From Skeletonema marinoi (taxonomy: Eukaryota; Bacillariophyta; Thalassiosirophyceae; Thalassiosirales; Thalassiosiraceae), in the NCBI GenBank assembly GCA_030544225.1, contig CM060492.1, forward strand, positions 1,054,001-1,118,000: DNA of 64,000 nt. Direction: 5' to 3'. Within the stretch, counting starts at the first letter, position 1. Each line of letters begins with the position of its first letter. The notes below the pieces were generated by a model. That model did no database searches. It saw only the letters and a program-made list of their open reading frames with translations, and was not told where the DNA came from. Made by a program: the position numbers and the translations under genes. Below, piece after piece: positions 35,919 to 47,123 of the stretch.

Positions 35919-37145
35919 TCACTTTCGCTTCCTTTGCTTCTTTCCTTTCTTCGGATTGCCATCACTGATATGACTTGGACGTCGATTATTCTTGCCATTA
36001 TACTTCAATTCTCTCTGGAAACTGGCAAGTGCCAAATGTTTTGTTCTCAAAGTCTCTATCAATTTTGTAGTCACAGGAATGACACTGGACGGATCCAATG
36101 ATGTTGTCGCGTCTAGATCAATGTCAGCCTTTTCGTTGTCTGGGATTGTTGATTCCACAGACCTTCTTTTAAAGCCAAAGACGTATACACAAGCATCATG
36201 ACATGGAAATGACTTCTTATCCAATGCTTTGCGAGGAACATATGGAGGCATGTTACATTTGTCAAATACCAATCTTCCCTTGTACTCAAACTCCAATTCA
36301 TTGCCATTCTTGTTGATCTCTTCCATCGCTACCGTTTCCATGTCCCACTGATTGTAGGGAGGCTTGGTCTTGTGGATGATTTGTATCTCTCCACATTCAT
36401 CAAGGAATTGTAGTGCATTGGCCATGAATTTCCGCACGAGCTCCTTATTCTCCTCCATTGATTCATTTTGACCATCTTGTCCGTTTCCTATAGCCGTGCA
36501 AGGAAAGTTCCAACATATTCTATGAAATTTCATGTTTGATTGTATCACATTTGGAGGAAGAGTCTTTTTCAATTGTGTCGCATCAACTTTGTACCCAACA
36601 ATGTTCTTTGTGCTGTAACTCTTCAATGCATTAAGGGTGCCATCAAAGGCAGGGTATACACGTTGTAGAGTTGCCAATTCTTCGTAACTTGATGACACAA
36701 CCATGCCTGACTCTGGCTTATCTGAAACTACAAGTTTGGCGACTGCAAGGGAGAATGAAAAGTCTCCATCACCAACTGTCAATACATTCATGCCTCGTTT
36801 ATATCCCATCATTCCATCTTTGACACAAGTAGTAGTAGGAGCATCATCATTCTCTGCAGATTTCTTTGTCCTCTTTATTGATCTTGGACACTGCTCTGGC
36901 CGTTGATTGGGCACAAGCTTTGTAAACTCGTGGTCTAATGCAATATCAAAATTACAGACCTTGTAGGCGCATGGGATGCATGCACTTGGTGATGATAATT
37001 GTCCCTCTTCTAGCGGATTTTCACCGATGGCACAGAGATAGGTGGCGGTGGGGCAGTAGAGTTGGTCAAGATTGCGATGAGGAAATGTAGAAGTTGTTGT
37101 TGCTGCGTCGTTACTGCCATCATCGGATTCATTCTTTGAGCTCAT
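35919..37145 (-). CDS. BMT5-like rRNA uridine methyltransferase domain protein (DUF2431)
   Basis: 408 residues, ATG at 37145. Yeast BMT5 makes N3-methyluridine in 25S rRNA in the nucleolus. The domain begins with MNVLTVGDGDFSFSLAVAKL (SAM motif I with the family's GDGDFSFS). It continues with VVSSSYEE, IVGYKVDAT, FHRICWNFPC (matching the family's FDRIIFNFPH position), FLDECGEIQIIHKTKPPYNQW and the Cys/His-containing ending FPCHDACVYVFGF. An N-terminal extension (1-110) with CIPCAYKVCNF and a basic tail (HISDGNPKKGKKQRKRK) surround the domain. The tail could be a nucleolar signal. The exact target base is inferred from family only. Confidence 0.88.
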   Translation of the reverse strand: MSSKNESDDGSNDAATTTSTFPHRNLDQLYCPTATYLCAIGENPLEEGQLSSPSACIPCAYKVCNFDIALDHEFTKLVPNQRPEQCPRSIKRTKKSAENDDAPTTTCVKDGMMGYKRGMNVLTVGDGDFSFSLAVAKLVVSDKPESGMVVSSSYEELATLQRVYPAFDGTLNALKSYSTKNIVGYKVDATQLKKTLPPNVIQSNMKFHRICWNFPCTAIGNGQDGQNESMEENKELVRKFMANALQFLDECGEIQIIHKTKPPYNQWDMETVAMEEINKNGNELEFEYKGRLVFDKCNMPPYVPRKALDKKSFPCHDACVYVFGFKRRSVESTIPDNEKADIDLDATTSLDPSSVIPVTTKLIETLRTKHLALASFQRELKYNGKNNRRPSHISDGNPKKGKKQRKRK

Positions 37146-37657
37146 GATGTGAAAATATTAGATTGGTGTGAACGCGATGTACCTAAACCGCAAGACAACT
37201 GTGTAGAATAAGTAAGGTTGCTAGGAAGCGATGATCATGGTATGTTGAAGATATTGGTTGCTGCTGTTACAAACTAAGAACAAGAATAGATTGGTTGGAT
37301 GCGGTGAATGATGGGGAGCTAAAAAAGGGGAGGCACCTGTCTACGTACGATAGGAATCAGTACTTGGATCAACGCGAAAGCCCCACTTTCACTGCCTTTG
37401 CTTCTTACTTGCACAGCAAGAGTAAACTTCACAGCGTATCTTCATTTTGTTCTTGACAACGCTTCCGTTATGCCCCCCGGTGTAATAGCAGCAACCATTG
37501 TCTCCTCCCAATAATATAATTCTGTCTCATTTATTTTGAGATCCGTGACGGTAGCGCACACAAGAGCAAGACCGTTCAGCCGATACAATAAAATCTTTGT
37601 ATCCACCCCCAATTTCAGAGAACGGCGCCTTGTTCTTCTCTAACTATCAACTTCACC
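37146..37657. other. Divergent promoter region of BMT5-like and TOP2 genes
   Basis: 512 bp with no transposon-like repeat. The TOP2 start has a CACCATGG context. A TACGTA sequence occurs near 37343. Nothing else is recognised. Confidence 0.5.
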
Positions 37658-40600
37658 ATGGATTTCGAAAGCGATGCCGAGAGCATCAGCAGCTCCAACG
37701 CCTCCTCTGCCTCTGGCTACTCCGATGATGATGATTACATTCACGAAAACGCTCATCCAAATGCGACGCCACAAAAGCAAAAGGCCAAACAGGGAGGAGG
37801 CCGCACTGCCAACAACATGACCTCCTCTTCCTCCACGAATGCAGCGGCGGCGCAAGGCAAATCATCCAAAAAGAAGACAATTGAACAAACATACCAAAAG
37901 AAAACTCAATTGGAACACATCCTACTCCGTCCCGACACCTACATTGGGAGCACGGAGCAAATCACCCAGACCATGTTTGTCCTCAACTCCGACACGCACC
38001 GCATTCAAAGTCGTGATGTTACATTCACTCCCGGCTTTTACAAGATCTTTGATGAGATCATTGTCAATGCTGCAGATAACAAGCAGCGTGATCCAAACAT
38101 GGATCGGATGGAAGTGGTGGTAGACCCTGATTCCAATACCATCTCAGTGATGAATAATGGCAAGGGCATTCCTGTCCAGATCCACAAGGAGCACAATTGC
38201 TACGTCCCCACTTTGATCTTTGGTCATTTACTCACGGGATCAAACTTTGATGATGATGAACAGAAGACTACTGGTGGCCGTAATGGCTACGGTGCCAAGC
38301 TAGCGAACATCTTTTCGACCAAGTTCATCGTCGAGTGCTGTGACTCCGAGCAGGGGCTGAAATTCAGTCAAGTCTTTCGTAACAACATGCGCAAGGCGGA
38401 AGAGCCAAAGATATCAAAGTGCACTTCCTTGGAGAAGAAGAAGGGTGACTATACCAAGATTACATTCCGACCTGATCTTGATAAGTTCAACATGAAGAAT
38501 CTTGACGACGATGCCGTGGCCCTCATCTCCAAACGTGCCTACGATATTGCCGGATCGATGGGGAAGAAGGGAGGGAAGAAGCTCTCTGTGTACCTCAACA
38601 ATGAGAAGATCCCTGTGAAAGACTTCAAGTCTTACCTTGCTCTATTTGATGACGTGGAAATGCCCACGGCATATGACAACATGGACAACTTTGAGGTGGG
38701 TGTGACTGTCTCTGCGGACGGGTGCTTCCAGCAGATTTCCTTTGTGAATGGCATTGCGACTACAAAAGGAGGAGGACATGTGAACTTTATTGCAGACAAA
38801 GTTGCAAAGCACATTCAACCGATTGTCAACAAGAAGAACAAGGGTGGGAGTAACATTACACCTGCTCAGATCAAGAATCATCTGTCCGTGTTTGTCAACT
38901 GCCTCATTATGAATCCTACCTTTGATTCACAGACGAAGGAGAATCTCACGACGAAGCCTTCAGTGATTGGAAAGGAAGTGACTCTTGATGACAAGTTCTT
39001 GAAGCAAATTGAGAAGTCGGGCATTGTTGAATCCGTGCTGAATTATACCAAGTTCAAACAAAGTCAAGCGCTGAAGCGAAAGGGTGGGACTAAGAAGACC
39101 AAGCTGACAGGCATCGATAAGTTGGATGACGCCAATCATGCTGGAACTGCCAAAAGCAAGGATTGTACTCTTATCATTACCGAGGGAGACTCTGCCAAGT
39201 CTTTGGCTATGAGTGGACTCTCCGTTGTTGGTAGAGACTACTATGGAGGTAAGTAGTTTCACGTAGTGCACTTTTGTGTTGTCTGGATGGAACAAATCTC
39301 TAACAAATCTTGATATCTTTCACTCATTCTTCCTACACAGTGTTCCCCTTGAAGGGCAAGCCTCTCAATGTTCGTGATGCGACACACGCCCAAATCATGA
39401 AGAATCAGGAAATCAAGAATCTACTAGACATTATGGGCCTCAAATTTGGTACAACATACAATGAGTCGAACATCAAATCGCTCCGATATGGACATTTGAT
39501 GATCATGGCTGATCAAGATCATGATGGAAGCCATATCAAGGGACTTGTGATCAACTTCATTCATCATTTTTGGCCTTCACTATTGGATGTTCCAGGATTC
39601 TTGCAGCAATTCATCACTCCGATTGTCAAGTGTACGAAAGGAAAAAAGATCAAGACATTTTTCACGCTTCCAGAGTATGAAGAATGGAAGGAGTCGACTG
39701 GAAACGATGCCAAGGGGTGGACGACCAAGTACTACAAGGGGCTTGGAACATCTACTTCCGCCGAAGCCAAGGAGTACTTCTCAAATCTCAAAATCCACGA
39801 GATTCATTTCAACTCTCTCAGTGACGATATCATCTCGGTTGATGATGACATGGAAGATGAGCCCGATGCAGATGCCCCCACAACTGGTTCTGACCTCATC
39901 GACATGGCATTCGCCAAGAAAAAGGTGGCCGAGAGAAAGCAGTGGCTGGGCAGTATCGATAAGGACACCTTCTTGAACTACAGTGAGGCACAGAAGTATG
40001 GGGTCAACTACTCCGACTTTGTCAACAAAGAACTCTCTCTTTTCTCCAACTACGACAATTTTCGTAGTATTGCTCACGTCATGGATGGCTTCAAGCCCTC
40101 CCAACGCAAGATACTATTTGCCTGCTTCAAAAAGAAGCTCAACAAAGAGATGAAGGTAGCGCAGTTGAGTGGGTACATTGGAGAGCATTCTGCCTATCAC
40201 CATGGCGAAGCTTCTCTCGCTGGAGCAATCATTGCTATGGCTCAAACTTATGTTGGAAGCAACAACGTGAACCTTCTCTACCCTTCTGGTCAGTTTGGAA
40301 CAAGGCGATTGGGTGGAAAAGATCATGCCTCTGCTCGTTACATCTTTACAAGGCTTGAAAAGATCACTCGAGCAATCTTCCACCCTGACGATGACGCCCT
40401 CTTGAACTTTCTCAATGACGATGGCATTTCCATCGAGCCAGAATACTACATGCCAATCATTCCTCTCATCCTTGTAAACGGGTCAGACGGCATCGGCACC
40501 GGCTATTCTTCAACAGTACACAACCATGATCCATGTGAAGTGATTGCCAATCTCAGAAAGATGATCAACGGGGAGGAGCCAGAAATGATGCACCCTTGTT

Positions 40601-42465
40601 ATTATGGATTCACGGGTGAAATCATTATAGGAAGTAAGGAAGATGGAAAATACACTATCGCCGGCAAGATTGAGCGTACTAATGACACAACTCTTGTCAT
40701 TAGTGAGCTGCCAATTGGAAGGTGGACCCAGGATTACAAGACATTCTTGGAGGAGATGATGACTGGCACTGACAAGTCTCCCAGCGAGATTATTGATTTT
40801 AAGGAGCACCACACCGATACTAGTGTTGCTTTCACTGTTACTGCTAGCAAGGAGAATATTGATGCGTTTGAGAAGGAAAAGGGTGAACTCATTGGCAAGT
40901 TCAAGCTCTCAAAGGCAATTTCCTCCACAAACATGACACTCTTTGATGTAGATGGCAAGATCCACAAGTACAACACTACTGTGGACATCCTTCGTTCATT
41001 CTTTAGTCATCGACTCGACTTTTACGTCAAACGCAAGGACATGCTCCTTGCGAAGATGAGGAAAGAGCTCACGATCTTGTCCAACAAAGAACGCTTCATC
41101 GAAGAAGTCTGTGAGGGTGACCTTGTAGTGAGCAACAGGAAGAGAGCTGAGCTGCTGAATGAGTTAAGTGAGAGAGGATACGATCTCTGCCCCAAGGACG
41201 AGAAGATGATATCTGAGGAAGAAGACGACGACGACGAGGATGAGACCATGGAAGACACTTCATCTGACGCAGAATTGGCAAAGGGATACGAGTACCTTCT
41301 TGGGTTGAAACTATGGACACTTACCTTCGAACGTGCCGAGGATATACGTCGCCAGAAAAGCGACAAGGAAGCCGAGGTTGTAGCTCTCGATTCGACTTCA
41401 CCTGAATCGATTTGGCTATCTGACTTGGATGAGCTCGATACGGCGCTGGCCGAAAGAAACAAGTCTATCGAAGCAAAGAAGGCCATTCGATCGCAGTCGC
41501 AGCCAACTTCCAAGAAACGCACCACTAAGCAGACGAAGACGAAAGCTGTTGCGAAGAAGACCACCAAGTCTAAAGAGGAGGCAGATGAGTGGAACTCTGA
41601 ATTGGAAGAGTCAGATTCCGATGGAGCTGGATCCGATTCAGAGGACGATTTCTTCGAAAACAACCTGGACGAAAGCCCACCAAAGAAGTTGAAGACCACG
41701 GACAGGGTGAAGACCTCTTCCTCAAAATCATCCATTCGTTTGAGTGCCAATGGCAAGCAAAAAGTTGCAGTGCTCGGCACCCGTACTCAACAGCGCAAAA
41801 GCATGTCCGCCAGCAAGGCAAAATCAAGTGTCACAGAGATGCTGATTGATTCTGAGAGTGACGAGTCGCCAAAGAAAATGCCAGCTAAGAAGAAGAAAGC
41901 TGCACGAAGAAAGAAGTCCGTTGTCAAGGAGGCCCTTCAAGCTGAAGTTGAACTGGTTGACAGCGATGAGTCTCCCAAGAAAATGCCGGCTAATAAGAAG
42001 GCGTCACTTTCCAAGAGCAAGTGGCTTGGGGAATCTGATTCCGAAAGCATCGAGGCCACCCCGAAGACTGAGAAGATCTCAGCTAAGAAGAAGAAAGCTG
42101 CACGAAGAAAGAAGTCCATTGTCAAGGAGGCCCTTCAAGCTGAAGTTGAACTGGTTGACAGCGATGAGTCTCCCAAGAATATGCCGGCTAAAAAGAATGC
42201 GTCCCTTTCCAAGAGCAAGTGGCTCGGGGAATCCGATTCTGAGAGCAATGAGGCCACCCCGAAGCCTGAGAAGATCTCAAAGAAAAAGAGGAACTCAAAG
42301 GCGGAAAAAACTATTTGCCATTTCAGCAGTGAAAGCGAAAGCGATGGGTATGAATCACCCGACGGCGACATGTCCGTCGACAAGCCTGCTACTTCTCGTG
42401 GGCGTAAGAGCCTGTCGAAGCCAAAGTACACTTTTGAAGATTCCGAAGATGATTTTGAGTTCTAA
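37658..42465 (+). CDS. TOP2: DNA topoisomerase II
   Basis: Type IIA topoisomerase, nuclear, which passes one duplex through another. Two exons, 37658-39248 and 39341-42465 (GTAAGT...ACAG intron), give 1571 residues; splicing restores GRDYYG-VFPLKGK. The GHKL ATPase has QLEHILLRPDTYIGSTE, NAADNKQRDP and GGRNGYGAKL. TOPRIM has IITEGDSAKSLA and DQDHDGSHI. The catalytic tyrosine is Tyr864 in SARYIFTRL. The last 370 residues are charged and disordered, with Asp/Glu runs, SDSE-type acidic serine motifs likely phosphorylated by CK2, and a 66-residue unit repeated twice (41883-42278). A fragment of this gene near its acidic linker has been copied to 26.2 kb. It converges on the TrpC-TrpF gene. Confidence 0.97.
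41883..42278 (+). repeat. 198-bp in-frame tandem duplication in TOP2 C-terminal region
   Basis: A unit starting AGCTAAGAAGAAGAAAGCTG recurs exactly 198 bp later (42081). It encodes 66 residues of KKKKAARRKKS ... ELVDSDESPKK ... SKWLGESDSES type. The copies differ at few positions. A shorter related SDESPKKMPAKK segment precedes them. Confidence 0.9.
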
Positions 42466-42574
42466 AAAGACACATCCACCTGGAACACATTGCTTTGGAA
42501 GTATTGTGTCTCCAATCAACCTTGATTAGAACCATGATTAGTTGTTTGTTTACATAGCTTTAATGGCAAGCTAT

Positions 42575-44512
42575 TTAGAAACCCTTGCTTGCTTCAACCG
42601 CTGCTTTCTTAGCGCCACCAATGAACTTTTGCAACTTGTCTACATCTTTCACTCCAGGTCCTGCTTCCACACCACCGGCAACATCGATACCAAATGGCCT
42701 TACATTCCCAACAGCTTCGCCGATATTGTCTGGAGTTAAGCCACCGGCAATAATAACGGGGAGGCCCATATTTTGTATCGACTCTGCAATTGTCCAATCA
42801 AATGTTTTACCAGTTCCACCTCCACCGTGTTTGTCTCCCTTGATGGAAGTATCTAGCAGTATAGCAATGGGATCAGATGTCACCTTCGATAAAATAGCAG
42901 CAGCAGTATCCATTGATGATCTGTCCTTCTTCTCTTCGTCCGTCCCATCATTTCCCAACTCGATATCCACGACCCTTAGAGCTGGCACACCAAAGTTACT
43001 TGAATTGGCAGCCTCCATCCCTTCAGAGCCATGAAGTTGCACCAAGTCTAAACCACATTTGTCAACCATTTCCTTGATGAAATCAAAAGATTGGTTCTGA
43101 AACACTCCAACAACCAAGGGACGACGCGCTGCAAGTTCCAAAGCACGACTCTTTGCAACCAATGCAGAGAGAGGAGTGTCCTTGTTACCATCATTTATCT
43201 TGATTTCCATCCTGTCAGATCGCTCACCAAACTTCCGCACAGCATCGACAATATCTCTTGCCTGCTCTACAGATACTTTCCTCTTACTCTTTTCCGCAAA
43301 TATGACCCCCAGTAAATTGGCACCAGCACGACATGCCACCAAAGCATCCTTTGGATTGGTCAATCCGCAAATCTTGATCATTTTTGTCCCACCAGTGTAC
43401 GCACCACCCGATACCGACTGAGAGGCGGCATAATCCTTTGGATCGAGACATAATCCCTTGATCGCCACACCTGCATCGGTAGCTCGCATGAGTGACTCCC
43501 CAATCAGACACATTCCCACACCTACATTGCGATATCTATCGACATCATGAGCAGAAGACATTCCTGACAATGCACACACTGAAAGTTGTGGCTTATCACC
43601 ATCCTCCTTTAAACAATCATCATGATGAAACGTTAACCCCCTCTTGGTCAATTCTTCCGCCACCTTTTCAGTCTGCACCAAATCCATTTGAAACGTGTGT
43701 AAATTTCGATTATTCACACCAATCACCTTGGCTCCGGCCGATATTGCCACATCCAATTCCACTAATGCATGCACCTCCACCAATGGTTCGATACCGATTG
43801 ATCGGGCAAAGTTGATGAGTTCTTGCAAGACATTAAATGGAGTTGTAGCGACGATGAGTAGTACGGTATCTGCACCAGATGCAGCTGCTTCGGCAATTTG
43901 ATATTTGGTGGTGATGAAATCCTTTCTCAAAATAGCTGGACGTTGTTGTTGATTGTTGTTCTTGTTGTTCGCAAGCTCCGTGGTAGCCAATCGTACCTCC
44001 CTCAAATCACCAAGACTCCCCTTAAACCATCGCTCTTCCGTCAAAACACTAATCACACTCGCCCCAGCACCAAAGTACACACACGCCTGTTCCCCAGCAT
44101 GTAAATGTGAGGCAATATCTCCCTTGGAGGGTGACGCACGCTTGAATTCCGCGGCGAGTGTCATACATGGAGATTTGGATTGAATGATACTTTGAAGTGG
44201 GAGGATTGGTCCGTGGGCTGTGTGGAAGGAGGATGCTTGGTCTAGTAGTGTTGCGATGGATGGTGCAGCGTCTGTATCATCTTGTCCATTAAGTTTGGAT
44301 TCGTAGTCTAGCATCGTTGTCGCAGTGATTCGTTGCAGCATGGACATTTCGTGGTTGGGATTTCCAAAGCCGAAGATGTGTCCGCAAGTTTCGGCGGTGG
44401 CGGAGGTTCCACCGTAGAAGTTGAGGAGGGCATTGTGAAGTTGTTCATCGGTGTAGGATGGACGAGAGGTTGGGGCGGACGAGCCGCTGCTGCTAGTGTT
44501 TTGAGGGGCCAT
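42575..44512 (-). CDS. trpCF: Fused indole-3-glycerol phosphate synthase / phosphoribosylanthranilate isomerase
   Basis: Tryptophan biosynthesis enzyme joining two consecutive (beta/alpha)8 barrels. The isomerase half converts phosphoribosylanthranilate to CdRP, and the synthase half closes it to indole glycerol phosphate. The ATG at 44512 (ACCATGGCC) gives 645 residues. Synthase (about 85-385): AAEFKRASPSKGDIA, SVLTEERWFKGSLGDL, ILRKDFITTKYQI and VIGVNNRNLHTF. Isomerase (about 390-640): MIKICGLTNPKDALVACRAG, VVGVFQNQ, LDLVQLHGSE, and a phosphate-binding PVIIAGGLTPDNI and GIDVAGGVE. The order matches bacterial TrpC-TrpF fusions. No clear plastid leader is seen in the 80-residue N-terminal stretch, although the pathway is often plastidial. 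Confidence 0.95.
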   Translation of the reverse strand: MAPQNTSSSGSSAPTSRPSYTDEQLHNALLNFYGGTSATAETCGHIFGFGNPNHEMSMLQRITATTMLDYESKLNGQDDTDAAPSIATLLDQASSFHTAHGPILPLQSIIQSKSPCMTLAAEFKRASPSKGDIASHLHAGEQACVYFGAGASVISVLTEERWFKGSLGDLREVRLATTELANNKNNNQQQRPAILRKDFITTKYQIAEAAASGADTVLLIVATTPFNVLQELINFARSIGIEPLVEVHALVELDVAISAGAKVIGVNNRNLHTFQMDLVQTEKVAEELTKRGLTFHHDDCLKEDGDKPQLSVCALSGMSSAHDVDRYRNVGVGMCLIGESLMRATDAGVAIKGLCLDPKDYAASQSVSGGAYTGGTKMIKICGLTNPKDALVACRAGANLLGVIFAEKSKRKVSVEQARDIVDAVRKFGERSDRMEIKINDGNKDTPLSALVAKSRALELAARRPLVVGVFQNQSFDFIKEMVDKCGLDLVQLHGSEGMEAANSSNFGVPALRVVDIELGNDGTDEEKKDRSSMDTAAAILSKVTSDPIAILLDTSIKGDKHGGGGTGKTFDWTIAESIQNMGLPVIIAGGLTPDNIGEAVGNVRPFGIDVAGGVEAGPGVKDVDKLQKFIGGAKKAAVEASKGF

Positions 44513-44921
44513 GGTCAACGTGTAAGTTGTGATGTGAGTTTGAGGAGCGTGTGTGAGGAAGGTTGAGCGCGCGCAAATGATGAAGTGATAACCCTTTGAC
44601 TTATCTTTGGATGATCATAAATAATGTTTTTTTATTGTGTACATGAACAAGTTGTTAGTTATCGATAGATGCAAAAGTTTATTCCTCTGTGAGACGGTTG
44701 AGGGGTCAAACTTTCTCTCGCCTTCGCCCTCCGCCAGCCGCTTTTTCTGGTATTATTCCTACGTAGACCACCACGTAGGAATTTTGTGTTTCAGACACAC
44801 ACCATGACAAAAAGGGCTTCTAGTAGATACAGAGGAGGTTGAATCGGGTCGAATCACAAACAGCAATATTCATAATACCAAGCCAAAGGCGAGAGGCGAC
44901 TCCCAATAGATAGCTAGTAAA
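44513..44921. other. Divergent promoter region with promoter-proximal repeat copy B
   Basis: 409 bp between the TrpC-TrpF and RNA-binding protein genes. It holds the shared block at 44753-44865. Nothing else is recognised. Confidence 0.5.
44753..44865 (+). promoter_or_regulatory. Promoter-proximal repeat, copy B (hairpin CCTACGT-N8-ACGTAGG)
   Basis: ATTCCTACGTAGACCACCAC is identical to 3471-3490, and the 7-bp inverted repeat (44758-44764 and 44773-44779) is intact. It is followed by TTTCAGAC, CACCATGACAAAAAG, GAGGAGGTTGAA and GAATCACAAACA, in the same order as copy A but with indels between blocks. It ends about 55 bp before the ATG at 44922. Confidence 0.5.
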
Positions 44922-46856
44922 ATGAACCAGTCATCTCGAAGTAATCCCCCACCAACTCCTCCACCAGGCGGCGATAGTATACAGCATGATGGAGACTATT
45001 ATCAAGGAGGTGGAGGCAGACGACGTCCTTATCCAGCGGCCAACGCAGATGAACGTTTTAACAATAATTATGATCCAAGGGGCCCTCCTATTAATTCTGC
45101 CGATGACAATAATAATTGGGGGCATGAGCAGCAATATCAGCAGCAGCAGCAACAACAGCAATATCAGGGAGCAGCACCTTCGTCAAATTTCCGTGGCGGC
45201 AGAGGCGGTGGCGGTAGAGTAGGTGGTGGACGGCCACCATCAGATCAATACAATCAGCGCGGACACCACCACCAACAAAGAAAGAACGATCCACAACAGC
45301 CACTACCACCAGATCAAAGACGAACACTGGTACTTGCCAACGTACCCCCGCACATGAAACATTATCATATCAAATCACACTTTTCACAAAATTGGGGCAT
45401 CCCCGTGAATTATGCACTTGTGGACAAACATTCTGGATTGGCATATGTGCGTTTTGAAACTGTGGATGATGCCAAACGAGTTTGGGCGGTTGGTACTAAT
45501 GGATTGGATGGGCCGAATTATTCGAATGTGGATAATGGTGGTGGTGGGGGCGAGCAGCAAGATAATAGTAGCTTTTTATCAGAGGGAATCGTTTTGCAAG
45601 AAGTGTATTTTACAAACTTTGTTCCCAACGATAATAAAAAGTATGATGATACACAATCATCATCTGCAGTGATGTCGAGAAAACATGGTCGAGGTACAGA
45701 TGATTACAGTGGAAGAGAGCGAGGAGGTGGGGGAGGATACTCTGATTATCATCCTGACGAACGTGATTCCAAAATGGCCCGTCGGCACTCTGGTCAATAC
45801 CCTACACAACAACAACACCCACCATCTTCGTACACTAATCCATCCAATAATTCATATAAGCGAACAGCAGAACAAAAACACCATCAACAACAACTCACAC
45901 CAGAAGAACTCGAACTCAAAAAGCAAAAGCAGCAAGAATACCAAAAGCAATACGAAGCATTCCAAACACAAGAACAAGAATGGCGTAAACGCCGTAACGC
46001 CGAATACCAAGCATTTGCCACTGCAAAGAACGAACGCACATCTCAAATATCCACACTGCAACAAAAGAACGAATTGCAATCCAAGCAGGAAACCATGCTT
46101 GCGAAACAATTGCCACTGCATAAAAAAATGTTGTCAATGCTCAAATCAAAGAATGCCCCGGCATCGGAACAATCGAAGAAGATGAAGGAAATTCTTGGTG
46201 CGCAGACTCAGTTACTTCAATTGAAAAAGGATAGGAAGAGTACTGTGGAGGAGTTGGAAAAGTTAAAGGAGGAGGAACGAGTGAAGGGGGTGTTTGTCCC
46301 TAGTGAGAAGAGGCCTGTGTTTGTTGCAAGTGGTGATTCTGCTGGTGTGCAAAAGAGAAGTTTGGATAGGAGGTCCACTGTGTTGAGGGTTGAAGGATTC
46401 GAGGAGAAAGAGTTAGACGAGGAGACGGTGAAGGCTGAGTTGAAGGAACATTTCTCGTCGTTTGGGGCTGTGTCAGACGTGTCACTTGAAACGGACCAGG
46501 ATGGCGATAATGTGTCTACTACAGTATTTGCGCTTGTGCATTTCTCCACACGATTGGATGCAGAGAAGGCCAAAGAGAGTGGTGCAAACTTCAAAGAAGT
46601 CTCTCTCAAGTGCAGTTGGCATCATGAATCATCGTCTTCAACTCCCCATGATGGAGACGATGCCGAAGGTGGTGCGGCAGATTCTGTTGGCGATGACGCG
46701 GAAGAATCAAATTATCATGCAGATCTCTATGATGATGATCAAGTCGAAGAAAGTTATGGCGACTATTTTGCTGGGTTAGGCTTGCCTGCAGGGGAAGAGC
46801 ATGATATGGTTGATTATGACTACGGAGGTGACGAGGACATGGTTGATTACGATTGA
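44922..46856 (+). CDS. RNA-binding protein with two RRMs and coiled coil, RBM26/27-like
   Basis: 644 residues, ATG at 44922. The N-terminal 120 residues are Gly/Gln/Asn/Pro-rich. RRM1 (about 130-195) has RTLVLANVPPHMKHYHIKSHF and LAYVRFETVDDAKRVW. After an RGG-like stretch comes a long Gln/Lys/Glu coiled coil (about 310-440) ending in LPLHKKMLSMLKSKN..., which resembles the helical part of RBM26/27. RRM2 (about 484-565) has STVLRVEGFEEKELDEE, LKEHFSSFGAVSDVSLE and FALVHFSTRLDAEKAKESGA, ending SLKCSWH. The acidic tail repeats DMVDYD. In animals RBM26/27 link nuclear RNA to the exosome (PAXT). The PWI and CCCH zinc-finger domains of those proteins are absent here, so the assignment is to the family's C-terminal half only. 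Confidence 0.8.
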   Translation: MNQSSRSNPPPTPPPGGDSIQHDGDYYQGGGGRRRPYPAANADERFNNNYDPRGPPINSADDNNNWGHEQQYQQQQQQQQYQGAAPSSNFRGGRGGGGRVGGGRPPSDQYNQRGHHHQQRKNDPQQPLPPDQRRTLVLANVPPHMKHYHIKSHFSQNWGIPVNYALVDKHSGLAYVRFETVDDAKRVWAVGTNGLDGPNYSNVDNGGGGGEQQDNSSFLSEGIVLQEVYFTNFVPNDNKKYDDTQSSSAVMSRKHGRGTDDYSGRERGGGGGYSDYHPDERDSKMARRHSGQYPTQQQHPPSSYTNPSNNSYKRTAEQKHHQQQLTPEELELKKQKQQEYQKQYEAFQTQEQEWRKRRNAEYQAFATAKNERTSQISTLQQKNELQSKQETMLAKQLPLHKKMLSMLKSKNAPASEQSKKMKEILGAQTQLLQLKKDRKSTVEELEKLKEEERVKGVFVPSEKRPVFVASGDSAGVQKRSLDRRSTVLRVEGFEEKELDEETVKAELKEHFSSFGAVSDVSLETDQDGDNVSTTVFALVHFSTRLDAEKAKESGANFKEVSLKCSWHHESSSSTPHDGDDAEGGAADSVGDDAEESNYHADLYDDDQVEESYGDYFAGLGLPAGEEHDMVDYDYGGDEDMVDYD

Positions 46857-47123
46857 TAATAGAATTCATTTACAAAAATTTCATTACATCAGTTGCCTCC
46901 TTATGAATTCTTTGAGTTCAAATGCACCCTTCGCTTATCTCTTGCCCTGCTCCTCTGTACCATAGGTACATACTTCTTTACTGATACGGTATGTTCTGTA
47001 GGTAGATGAGATGCGAACTCTAGCTTTTGCTTGCTCAACTCAACTCGATCGAAATCATCTCATCGATAGAGGCAAACAACACAATAATCAAAGACAAAAT
47101 ACTGACACAGAAAAAACATAAAC

